Origin: a virus
Strand: one strand, 5' to 3'
DNA: 64,000 nt
Virus record (IMG/VR): IMGVR_UViG_3300037189_026207
Location: 16,742 to 80,741 of that record
This document shows positions 57,700 through 64,000 of the stretch, piece by piece. The position numbers and the translations under genes are program-made. Positions within the stretch are counted from its first letter, which is position 1; each line of letters opens with the position of its first letter. Below the pieces are notes generated by a model, which saw nothing but the letters and a program-made list of their open reading frames with translations, was not told the DNA's origin and did no database searches.

Positions 57700-58752
57700 A
57701 TGCGTGTTGGCATATACACTCACTACGCCCACTGCGATCAGACTTATTTCGCAGTTAGGCTAGCGCAATTGGCGCATAAAATTGGCCTCGAGTTTGATAT
57801 TTACTCGGATAAAACGCCAGGCAAATTAGGGATACCATACGATCGCGCTGTTGTGTCAAAGAGCGTTATCAAATTCACTGATTGGGCAAAAAAGCAAAAT
57901 GTTATTGTCTGGACTCAAGTTCCGCGCATTGAGCAAATTGCTTACGCAAAGCGTCGCGGTATTCGTACTGTACTTGTCCCTATGTGGCAGGAATTAGTAC
58001 GACCATACCGGAAAGCCATGCAGACTGCCGATATCGTAGTGAGCCAGTGCGCCGAGTGTCAGTCGCTGTTTAGTGAAGTATACAAGATAAAGTCAGCACA
58101 ACTAATTCCTTTTGACACCGGACTGCCAATAACTAAAAAAAATTCGCAGATTGATGAGCGGAATATCAAGCTGTTCTTGCCCTGGTTCGATCGTAACGCG
58201 AGGTGTTCTGGCGGTCAGTTTATTTCCATTTTGAAATTTTTGCTGGAACGTATGCAGGAAGCGCGTTTAACCGTTGCAATCACCACAAGCAGCTTTTCGC
58301 CCTCAATCGCCAAATTTTTTACTAATATGCGAAAAACATGCGGAGACCGCGTCGTACTTAAACGCGGCACGCCATACAACAAACGTCCGCCGCTATACGC
58401 CGATCACGACTTAACAGTATTGCCCGCCGAGTGCGACAACTACGGGTTATGCGCGCTAACATCTTTGACCATGGGCACGCCGGTATTATCTACAGCTATT
58501 TCGCCGCAAATAGATTTTTTGTATCCAGACAACAATGCAGAATTAATTGTCACAAAACTTGATTATGATGAAAACGGAGTAGTGCACGCGTTACCAGATT
58601 ACGAAAAATTTGGGTACGCGCTACAAACATTAATTGCAGAGCCAAGACACATTCAAAAATTAAACGCAAAAACAAACTACAATTTACACTCGCGCCGAAA
58701 AGCTTTTGAGATGAATTGGACAAACATTCTCGACAGCAGCCAAACTTTTTAG
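57700..58752 (+). CDS. GT-B-fold glycosyltransferase
   Basis: This encodes 350 residues from ATG 57700. It has an N-terminal Rossmann half (MRVGIYTHYAHCDQ) and a C-terminal half with LYADHDLTVLPAECDNYGLC, then SLTMGTPVLSTAI, the E/D-x-GxxxxE-like donor-site region of family-4-type glycosyltransferases (PAEC-DNYGLCALT). It starts four bases after the portal stop. Donor and acceptor are unknown; a virion-protein target is plausible because of the head-gene context, as is heptose as donor. Confidence 0.75.
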   Translation: MRVGIYTHYAHCDQTYFAVRLAQLAHKIGLEFDIYSDKTPGKLGIPYDRAVVSKSVIKFTDWAKKQNVIVWTQVPRIEQIAYAKRRGIRTVLVPMWQELVRPYRKAMQTADIVVSQCAECQSLFSEVYKIKSAQLIPFDTGLPITKKNSQIDERNIKLFLPWFDRNARCSGGQFISILKFLLERMQEARLTVAITTSSFSPSIAKFFTNMRKTCGDRVVLKRGTPYNKRPPLYADHDLTVLPAECDNYGLCALTSLTMGTPVLSTAISPQIDFLYPDNNAELIVTKLDYDENGVVHALPDYEKFGYALQTLIAEPRHIQKLNAKTNYNLHSRRKAFEMNWTNILDSSQTF

Positions 58753-58761
58753 GAGCCGGCC

Positions 58762-59535
58762 GTGAGTAAAAAAGACTTGGATTTAAAAACCACAGTAAAC
58801 TACGCGAAAGAAGCATACGGAGAGCTGCGGACAAATACGGATTCCAAAGTATTTACTCACTGTTGGAGTGTCGCTAGACTGGCCGAACAAATTGCGCACA
58901 AGTTTTTTGGCGACATGCGCGCTGACATGTTACCGCAAGACGCGCCTGACATTATTACGGCTATAGTCCACGCCTCTATACTGCACGAAATTATCAACTT
59001 TGGCAGAAAAACATTTGAGAATGTGGCTGAGATTGCCAATGTTCAAGTTGCGGCCATGGTATCCACGCTTAGTCGCGACTATCGGCTGGTAGAGACAAAA
59101 CGAGATCTGGAATACCGCGGCCGGCTAAGTCAAAGCTCTATCTCTACACATATAGTAGCTGTTGCTGAAGTTATTTGTTCTGCAAAAGAAGTAATTGATT
59201 CGCTTAACGCTAATGGACTTGCGCAGCTGGCTAAAACTCGCAAGATTCTAGGACAACTAGACGCGGACTTGCTGGTTGTGCATACCGCTGCCCGATATTA
59301 CGTATTGCGTTTATACGTTCACGCCGCTCGTAATCTTATTTCTGACGCAAACCAATTAATTAAAAAACTAAAGACGGAGGCAAAAGCCGCCAAGGCGATC
59401 GAGCGGCTAACCGCCAGCGTCGAGGCCAAACTAGCAATTAAAACGCCTGTTGAATCCCATACCAGCGATAGTTATCCCGCCACAAAGGAGAAAAAACGTG
59501 GAAAAGTCCGAGCTGCTAAAAAAGGTGTTGACTGA
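58762..59535 (+). CDS. HD-family (RelA/SpoT-hydrolase-like) protein with altered ligands
   Basis: This encodes 257 residues from GTG 58762 with AGGAG upstream. Residues 30-170 follow the helical HD hydrolase pattern of RSH/Mesh1 proteins: FTHCWSVARLAEQIAHKF, IVHASILHEIINFG, then VAAMVSTLSRDYRLVETKRD and a IVAVAEVICSAKEV helix. Where the family has H-D, this protein has H-E, and the last metal aspartate is replaced in VAVAEV. It may hydrolyse (p)ppGpp or a nucleotide weakly, or be a binder. The C-terminus is Lys/Ala-rich. It overlaps the next gene. Confidence 0.6.
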   Translation: MSKKDLDLKTTVNYAKEAYGELRTNTDSKVFTHCWSVARLAEQIAHKFFGDMRADMLPQDAPDIITAIVHASILHEIINFGRKTFENVAEIANVQVAAMVSTLSRDYRLVETKRDLEYRGRLSQSSISTHIVAVAEVICSAKEVIDSLNANGLAQLAKTRKILGQLDADLLVVHTAARYYVLRLYVHAARNLISDANQLIKKLKTEAKAAKAIERLTASVEAKLAIKTPVESHTSDSYPATKEKKRGKVRAAKKGVD

Positions 59536-59812
59536 TTATTGCGCGCAGAATGAAGAGCTGCGATTTCAAGAAGAGCTGCTCGCCGCGTTTTGCGATTATG
59601 CGGCAGATTGGTTTAAACAGCGCGGCGTGGTTGGTGTTGGTCATACGCCCGCCGGCATAGCCATTCGGTTCGCTGATAGCTCTGAATATACTCTGTTTAA
59701 AACAGATGAAGAGACTAGTTTCGCTACCCCGGTATTTGTCACAGGTGTAGCGTCTAAGGTAACAAGACCGGCTGGTGATTCGGCGGCGAGCTTTCCTATT
59801 ACAGGGCGTTAA
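59498..59812 (+). CDS. Hypothetical protein
   Basis: This encodes 104 residues from GTG 59498, with AAAGGAG upstream. It has helical halves and FCDYAADWFKQRGVVGVGHTPAG. No family. It ends one base before the thymidylate kinase ATG. Confidence 0.55.
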   Translation: MEKSELLKKVLTDYCAQNEELRFQEELLAAFCDYAADWFKQRGVVGVGHTPAGIAIRFADSSEYTLFKTDEETSFATPVFVTGVASKVTRPAGDSAASFPITGR

Positions 59813-59813
59813 A

Positions 59814-60455
59814 ATGTTTATCTGCCTAGAAGGCATAGACGGCGCAGGCAAAACAACGCAAGCACGCCTGCTGGCAAATCGTTTAATTACAGACGGCCAT
59901 GCGGCAATCCAAGTCGCCGACCCCGGAACTACAGCACTTGGCAAGGCCATTCGCGAGCTTGTACTAGAGCGCGATGAGCCGATTACACCTCTTGCTCAGA
60001 TGCTTTTATTCTCTTCTGCGCGCGCGGAGTTGTCTGCGTTTATTAAAGATCAGGTAACGCATGGAACGTCGGTAGTTTGTGACCGATGGATTTTGTCTAC
60101 TCTCGTCTATCAAGCGATGGACAATAAGATTGAGCCAGAGTTTATTTTGCAAATCTTCGCGCAAACGTGCATAGCGCCCGATTTGTGCTTTGTTCTTGAC
60201 ATAGATCCTGTGCAGTCTGAAAAGCGTCGCGCTCCGTCGAAAGACAGATTTGAGCGGCGGCCACTAGAGGATAAGAAAAAAATGCGGCAAGCTTATTTAA
60301 GCTATGCTAGCATAGCGCGGCAGTGCGCCAAGAATACTTACGTTCTCAACGCCGATGTTCCAGAAGATGTTATGAATCAAGCGATTTGTGATATTGTTGG
60401 TCAACACCTAAATCTTTTTGAAAGGCTGCCGCATGCTCAAAACTGCGCTCGTTGA
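59814..60455 (+). CDS. tmk: Thymidylate kinase (dTMP kinase)
   Basis: This encodes 213 residues, standard length. P-loop EGIDGAGKTTQ (6-16), the DR motif in VVCDRWILSTLVYQ (about 87-100) and LID-region KDRFERRPLEDKKKM (about 143) are clear. It phosphorylates dTMP to dTDP for phage DNA synthesis. ATG 59814 is chosen because FICLEGIDGAG is the usual N-terminus; upstream codons belong to the previous gene. Combined with the dGTP/dATP pyrophosphohydrolase-like gene it indicates active dNTP-pool control. Confidence 0.93.
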   Translation: MFICLEGIDGAGKTTQARLLANRLITDGHAAIQVADPGTTALGKAIRELVLERDEPITPLAQMLLFSSARAELSAFIKDQVTHGTSVVCDRWILSTLVYQAMDNKIEPEFILQIFAQTCIAPDLCFVLDIDPVQSEKRRAPSKDRFERRPLEDKKKMRQAYLSYASIARQCAKNTYVLNADVPEDVMNQAICDIVGQHLNLFERLPHAQNCAR

Positions 60456-60903
60456 TAATGATTTCGCGCATATCTGCTCTACGCTCTATTCGCTGGCGCA
60501 GCGTCATATTCCCGCTAATGCCGTAGGCGACGTAAACGAACTAGCGCATGTGGCTAAGCTATTGAAAGAATCTGGCATCTCTCCGCAAATAGCCCCTAAA
60601 ATTTCTGCGCATGTTGATGACTACTCGTCAAGCGTAGTCAAGCAGTCTGCCGAATATCGATTAATTCGCGCGCGTTTTGCCGCAGCACTGGGCACAATAG
60701 CAGATATGGGGTCTAAAAAGATCAAGAAAAACAAAAGTGAATTTCACGCAGGTATTAATGAGGGTTTACGTCGCGCAGCTAAAATTGCGATAATGTTTTT
60801 AGAAGATCTCGACGCCGGCATTTATACCTCACATACGTACTGCGAAAATGATGATCCGGAAAAAATTACAGAACCTAAACCCCGAAGCAGTTTTGTTCGC
60901 TGA
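60433..60903 (+). CDS. Hypothetical protein
   Basis: This encodes 156 residues from ATG 60433, AAAGG eight bases upstream, overlapping the kinase gene by 23 bases. It is alpha-helical with a central KKIKKNKSEFHAG lysine cluster. No family recognised. Confidence 0.5.
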   Translation: MLKTALVDNDFAHICSTLYSLAQRHIPANAVGDVNELAHVAKLLKESGISPQIAPKISAHVDDYSSSVVKQSAEYRLIRARFAAALGTIADMGSKKIKKNKSEFHAGINEGLRRAAKIAIMFLEDLDAGIYTSHTYCENDDPEKITEPKPRSSFVR

Positions 60904-61102
60904 TTGGGCAGACGAAGCTTTATTAGGTTTATGTTGTGTTTCAGATTTTTCTCCGGTAGCGCTGTATAGCCGACAAAAAATATATGACGCATTACGTAAT
61001 CGCGGAATGTGTCAAGACGATGTAGAAGAGTATTACGCTAGTTTAAAGAATTTACGGGCTGGAGAGTTCACGCCTGTTATATTTGATGATTTAAAGGAGT
61101 AA
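60848..61102 (+). CDS. Conserved small phage protein
   Basis: This encodes 84 residues, overlapping the previous gene by 56 bases. ADWADEALLGLC, then YSRQKIYDALRNRGMCQDDVEEYYAS and LRAGEFTPVIF match a widespread phage hypothetical family whose C-terminus ends in a G-x-TP-hydrophobic strand. Function unknown. Confidence 0.6.
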   Translation: MMIRKKLQNLNPEAVLFADWADEALLGLCCVSDFSPVALYSRQKIYDALRNRGMCQDDVEEYYASLKNLRAGEFTPVIFDDLKE

Positions 61103-61112
61103 ATAGCCTGCC

Positions 61113-61436
61113 GTGGCCACTACTGTTATCAATACCTCGGATACGATAGAGTTCAGAACTAACAAACCAGGCGCCCCAAAAGATCCAGTGCCATACGTAA
61201 CGATTCAGCTTGGCAACTGGGAGCTTGGATACGGCCACGATTTAGGCATAGTAATAGATTCAGGCGGAGCTGCTGATTATCCGCCAGTTCTTTCTGCCAC
61301 GGATGCGCGAAAATTAGCCAAGTGGCTTAACAAAGCAGCAGACGAGCTTGAAGGTATTGACGGAAAAAAGTCAAACAAGAAGAAGCACTACCACGCCGAA
61401 GAGGACGATGACGAAAATGGTGGATATAAATTTTGA
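61113..61436 (+). CDS. Hypothetical protein
   Basis: This encodes 107 residues from GTG 61113. There is a beta-rich core (YVTIQLGNWELGYGHDLGI), a WLNKAADELEGID helix and a Lys then Asp/Glu-rich tail. Possibly a small head or tail accessory; no family recognised. Confidence 0.55.
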   Translation: MATTVINTSDTIEFRTNKPGAPKDPVPYVTIQLGNWELGYGHDLGIVIDSGGAADYPPVLSATDARKLAKWLNKAADELEGIDGKKSNKKKHYHAEEDDDENGGYKF

Positions 61437-61450
61437 ATTACAGTGGCTAT

Positions 61451-61498
61451 CTTGTTAAATTACACGTAGCCAGTTTATCTACGTGCGCGGGTAACAAG
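61451..61498 (+). promoter_or_regulatory. Nested inverted repeat at the fibre-gene start
   Basis: CTTGTTA (61451-61457) matches TAACAAG (61492-61498), and inside it CACGTAG (61463-61469) matches CTACGTG (61479-61485). Both stems are perfect seven-base pairs. The outer arm ends one base before the ATG at 61500, so folding would occlude the translation start. Confidence 0.55.
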
Positions 61499-61499
61499 T

Positions 61500-62336
61500 A
61501 TGGCGACCAGTAAACGAATTTCTGATTTACCATTAAAGTCAAATCTCGCTGAAACTGATCTTCTAGTTATTGTTGATACGGATGCCGGGCCGCAAAATTT
61601 TGTCTCTAAAAAGACAACCGTACTGACAATCCGCAATCTGGCGCAAATAATTGCTGACGCCCAGATTGCGCTACAGAAAAATCAGCCAAACGGATTAGCG
61701 ACAATTGACGCGGCTACAGGTAAAGTTCCTGTAGCGCTGTTGCCTAGCTACGTAGACGACGTAGAAGAGTACGCGTCTCTAGCTGTTTTTCCTGCAACAG
61801 GCGAATCCGGAAAAATATATGTCGATATAGCCACTAAAAAAGTTTATCGGTGGGGTGGCAGTGTTTACGTTGAAATTAGCGCCGCGCCCGGCAGTACCGA
61901 CGCTGTTCCAGAAGGCACTATTAATAAATATTTCACAGAACAGCGCGCTTCCGGCGCAGCTCCTGTGCAATCTGTTAACGGACAAATTGGCGCTGTAATT
62001 TTAGCTATTCCTGTAGAGTCGGTTAACGGCTACACTGGCGAGGTTGAGTTAGGAAAATCAGATGTAGGATTAGGCAGTGTCGACAACACCGCCGACATCG
62101 ATAAGCCGATTAGTAGCGCTGTTCAAACGGCATTAGATGACAAAGAAGCTGTTGGCACTGCTGCCGCGGCTATTACATCCCACGAGTCAGCCGAAGACCC
62201 GCATCCACAATATACTACTCAAACAGAAGTTGAGGCATTAATTCCAGTGCAATCTGTTAACGGTAAAACTGGCGCGGTAGAATTAGACATTCCAGTAGCG
62301 GAAGATTTAACGCTAGACGGCGGCGTATACGCGTAG
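61500..62336 (+). CDS. Tail-fibre or adaptor-like protein
   Basis: This encodes 278 residues. The N-terminal ISDLPLKSNLAETDLLVIVDT shares a pattern with the next protein and with phage head-tail or fibre attachment domains. The second half has three repeats: VQSVNGQIGAVIL, VESVNGYTGEVEL and VQSVNGKTGAVEL. A SSAVQTALDDKE trimer-like helix and HESAEDPHPQYTT follow, a motif common in phage fibres. It ends in the short TLDGGVYA tail. The structured leader (61451-61498) precedes it. Confidence 0.75.
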   Translation: MATSKRISDLPLKSNLAETDLLVIVDTDAGPQNFVSKKTTVLTIRNLAQIIADAQIALQKNQPNGLATIDAATGKVPVALLPSYVDDVEEYASLAVFPATGESGKIYVDIATKKVYRWGGSVYVEISAAPGSTDAVPEGTINKYFTEQRASGAAPVQSVNGQIGAVILAIPVESVNGYTGEVELGKSDVGLGSVDNTADIDKPISSAVQTALDDKEAVGTAAAAITSHESAEDPHPQYTTQTEVEALIPVQSVNGKTGAVELDIPVAEDLTLDGGVYA

Positions 62337-62351
62337 GAGCCAGCTTAAGCG

Positions 62352-62804
62352 ATGAGCACTAAAAGAATTTCTGAAATGCCGCTGAAGACAGCCTTAGCGG
62401 CAGAAGACTATATCCCGATTGTTGATACAGCCGGCGGATTAAATAATTATCAGTCTAAAAAGACGACTGTAGCCAATTTAGTTCAATTATCAGCATTAAT
62501 TGCTGAAGCTCAATTATTATTACAAAAGGGACAAAATAACGGGCTTGCGCCACTTGGCCCTGACGGTAAAATTCCTGTTAATTTATTGCCCGCCGCGGCA
62601 ATTATTGAAACAACAATTGTGAGCTCGGCGGCAGCCATGACGGCATTGACCGCCCAGCGCGGCGACAAGGCTGTTCGAAGCGATCTAAACAAAACTTTCA
62701 TTTTAGCTAGAGAGCCCGCATCTGATATAAATAACTGGACAGAAGTGTTGGCGACTGGCACCCTACCGCCGCCTGAAGACTATTTAGACGGCGGTAATTT
62801 TTAA
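62352..62804 (+). CDS. Short fibre/adaptor paralogue
   Basis: This encodes 150 residues with GGAG upstream. Its first 75 residues parallel the previous protein: KRISEMPLKTALAAEDYIPIVDTAGG against KRISDLPLKSNL...VDTDAG, then NGLAPLGPDGKIPVNLLP against NGLATIDAATGKVPVALLP. It also ends in LDGG. It lacks the VNGxTG repeats. Probably arose by duplication and forms a distinct fibre or collar adaptor. Confidence 0.7.
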   Translation: MSTKRISEMPLKTALAAEDYIPIVDTAGGLNNYQSKKTTVANLVQLSALIAEAQLLLQKGQNNGLAPLGPDGKIPVNLLPAAAIIETTIVSSAAAMTALTAQRGDKAVRSDLNKTFILAREPASDINNWTEVLATGTLPPPEDYLDGGNF

Positions 62805-62822
62805 CGAAGGAAGTCGTTAATT

Positions 62823-62848
62823 TGTAGCATAATTTCAATATTGCTACA
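62823..62848 (+). promoter_or_regulatory. Hairpin upstream of the repeat-rich fibre
   Basis: TGTAGCA (62823-62829) pairs with TGCTACA (62842-62848) around a 12-base loop. It precedes GAGG and the ATG at 62891. No T tract follows, so it more likely affects mRNA stability or expression than termination. Confidence 0.35.
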
Positions 62849-62890
62849 CTAGGTGTTGAATTTGTTTTTAACAATAGAGGTAAATAAAGT

Positions 62891-64000
62891 ATGGCTAATA
62901 CCATTCGTATTAAGCGTCGCGCAACTGGTAATGCCGGCGCTCCTGGTGCTTTAAAAAACGCTGAGTTAGCTTTTAACGAAGTTGACCAGACACTGTATTA
63001 CGGTAAGGGTGCTGACGGTAACGGCAACGCTACTAGCGTTATCGCCATCGGCGGCGTGGGCTGGGATGCGACCCCCGACCTGTCGGGTTACGGCACGCTG
63101 GCCGGCGCGAATACGTGGTCGAACACGAACACGTTTAGCAGCACGCTGAACGTCAGCGGCGAGGGCAGCGCGCTTCAGTTAAACGGTACGTCGATTACTT
63201 CGACTGCCACGGAACTGAACCTCGTTGACGGTTCTGTTGCCGGCACGATTGTGAATAGCAAGGCTGTGGTCTACGGCGCGGCCGGCGAAGTAAACGCCAC
63301 CACGCTGCAGATCGGTGGTAATTCGATCACTTCGACCGCCGCGGAACTCAACATCCTCGACGGCGTGACGGCTGACTCTACGGAACTGAACCTCCTTGAC
63401 GGTTCTGTTGCCGCCACGATTGTGAATAGCAAGGCTGTTGTCTACGGTGCGGCTGGCGAAGTAAATGCCACCACACTGCAGATTGCGGGCTCGTCGATCA
63501 CTTCGACGGCTGCTGAACTCAACCTCGTTGACGGTTCTGTTGCCGGCACGATTGTAAACAGCCGGGCGGTGGTCTACGGCGCGGCTGGCGAAGTAAACGC
63601 CACCACACTGCAGATCAGTGGCAATTCGATCACTTCGACCGCCTCGGAACTCAACCTCGTTGATGGTTCTGCTGCCGGCACGATTGCGAATAGCAAGGCT
63701 GTGGTGTACGGTGCGGCTGGCGAAGTAAACGCCACCACACTGCAGATCAGTGGCAATTCGATCACTTCGACTGCTGCTGAACTCAACCTCGTTGACGGTT
63801 CTGTTGCTGGTACGGTTGTGAATAGCAAGGCTGTGGTCTATGGTGCGGCTGGTGAAGTAAACGCCACCACACTGCAGATTGCGGGCTCGTCGATCACTTC
63901 GACCGCCTCGGAACTCAACATTCTCGACGGCGTGACAGCGGACTTCGCCGAGCTTAACCTGCTCGACGGCGCCGTTGCTAACACCGTGGTGAACAGCAAG
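62891..64000 (+). CDS. Repeat-rich tail-fibre protein (partial, C-terminus beyond right edge)
   Basis: The frame is open from ATG 62891 (GAGG upstream) to the window end, 370 codons. The N-terminus IRIKRRATGNAGAPGALKNA and AELAFNEVDQTLYYGKG is the typical start of phage fibre proteins that attach to the baseplate. From about residue 95 the protein is made of repeats around ITSTAAELN(L/I)(V/L)DG, GTIVNSKAVVYGAAGEV and NATTLQI. The ELN-LDG repeat is a known fibre stalk element. The distal receptor-binding part lies outside the window. Repeat DNA is nearly identical, so recombination within it is likely. Confidence 0.85.
   Translation, partial: MANTIRIKRRATGNAGAPGALKNAELAFNEVDQTLYYGKGADGNGNATSVIAIGGVGWDATPDLSGYGTLAGANTWSNTNTFSSTLNVSGEGSALQLNGTSITSTATELNLVDGSVAGTIVNSKAVVYGAAGEVNATTLQIGGNSITSTAAELNILDGVTADSTELNLLDGSVAATIVNSKAVVYGAAGEVNATTLQIAGSSITSTAAELNLVDGSVAGTIVNSRAVVYGAAGEVNATTLQISGNSITSTASELNLVDGSAAGTIANSKAVVYGAAGEVNATTLQISGNSITSTAAELNLVDGSVAGTVVNSKAVVYGAAGEVNATTLQIAGSSITSTASELNILDGVTADFAELNLLDGAVANTVVNSK
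63241..64000 (+). repeat. Tandem repeat array within the fibre gene
   Basis: The GTIVNSKAVVYGAAGEV-coding block recurs near 63241, 63413, 63545, 63677, 63809 and 63980. Spacings are about 171, 132, 132, 132 and 171 bases; the longer units carry an extra ELN-LDG element. Copies are almost identical at DNA level. Confidence 0.85.

Noticed and set aside
63241-64000. CRISPR-like repeat array
   Set aside because: The repeats are in an open reading frame and are translated as fibre repeats with no unique spacers.

Overview
The window is a contiguous piece of a large tailed double-stranded DNA phage (Caudoviricetes) genome. It holds a large terminase, a portal-like protein, tail-fibre genes, a complete phage replication and recombination set, two tRNAs and about 85 tightly packed genes. 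Most genes abut or overlap through TAATG or ATGA junctions. No integrase, rRNA or bacterial housekeeping gene is visible, and both window edges cut through genes. The host cannot be read directly. A Gram-negative host is likely from the ADP-heptose (LPS inner-core sugar) genes. Several small proteins (DUF6915-, DUF6745- and GSU2086/deoxyhypusine-synthase-like, plus a small secreted Ala/Arg-rich protein) resemble families I associate with Planctomycetes-like bacteria; this is inference.

Layout. 1-886 is the large terminase, the only convincing minus-strand gene. Everything else runs on the plus strand. 899-17049 is an accessory region: small membrane proteins, a dGTP/dATP-pyrophosphohydrolase-like enzyme, a strongly acidic protein in its own promoter-terminator unit, a MoxR ATPase paired with a 1171-residue coiled-coil/VWA protein, a secreted peptide, an HldD epimerase, a pyrimidine-dimer glycosylase-like protein and a DUF6745 gene pair. 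It closes at three back-to-back hairpins (17060-17176). A promoter with a palindromic operator (17186-17229) starts the next unit, 17420-21157, of small proteins including SEC-C, HTH and ParB-like ones. After a strong terminator comes an overlapping cassette (21222-25908): a zinc-motif protein, an HTH fused to a deoxyhypusine-synthase-like domain, an unknown protein and HldE. Small genes and tRNA-Lys/tRNA-Gln follow.

28092-43787 is the replication core: SbcD/SbcC (gp47/gp46-like), an UvsW-like helicase, a DnaB-like helicase, a DnaG-like primase, a uracil-DNA-glycosylase/exonuclease/family-A polymerase fusion, a probable ssDNA-binding protein and a RecA/UvsX recombinase. 43787-54632 holds mostly unknown genes, with a GT-A glycosyltransferase, a RuvC-like resolvase and an unusually GC-rich 460-residue protein. 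54668-64000 mixes structure and metabolism: a zinc-ribbon-containing portal, a GT-B glycosyltransferase, an HD-family protein with altered metal ligands, thymidylate kinase, two related short fibre or adaptor proteins and a repeat-rich fibre running off the right edge.

How the genes fit together. The replication genes suggest recombination-dependent replication (ends processed by SbcCD, strand invasion by RecA, branch handling by the UvsW-like helicase and RuvC). The UDG domain on the polymerase, dTMP kinase, the nucleotide pyrophosphohydrolase and the dimer glycosylase indicate control of nucleotide pools and base lesions, possibly linked to a modified genome. HldE, HldD and two glycosyltransferases make phage-directed heptose chemistry on LPS, DNA or virion proteins plausible. 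The least described items are the HTH-deoxyhypusine-synthase-like fusion with its overlapping partners, the MoxR/giant VWA pair and the UDG-polymerase fusion.
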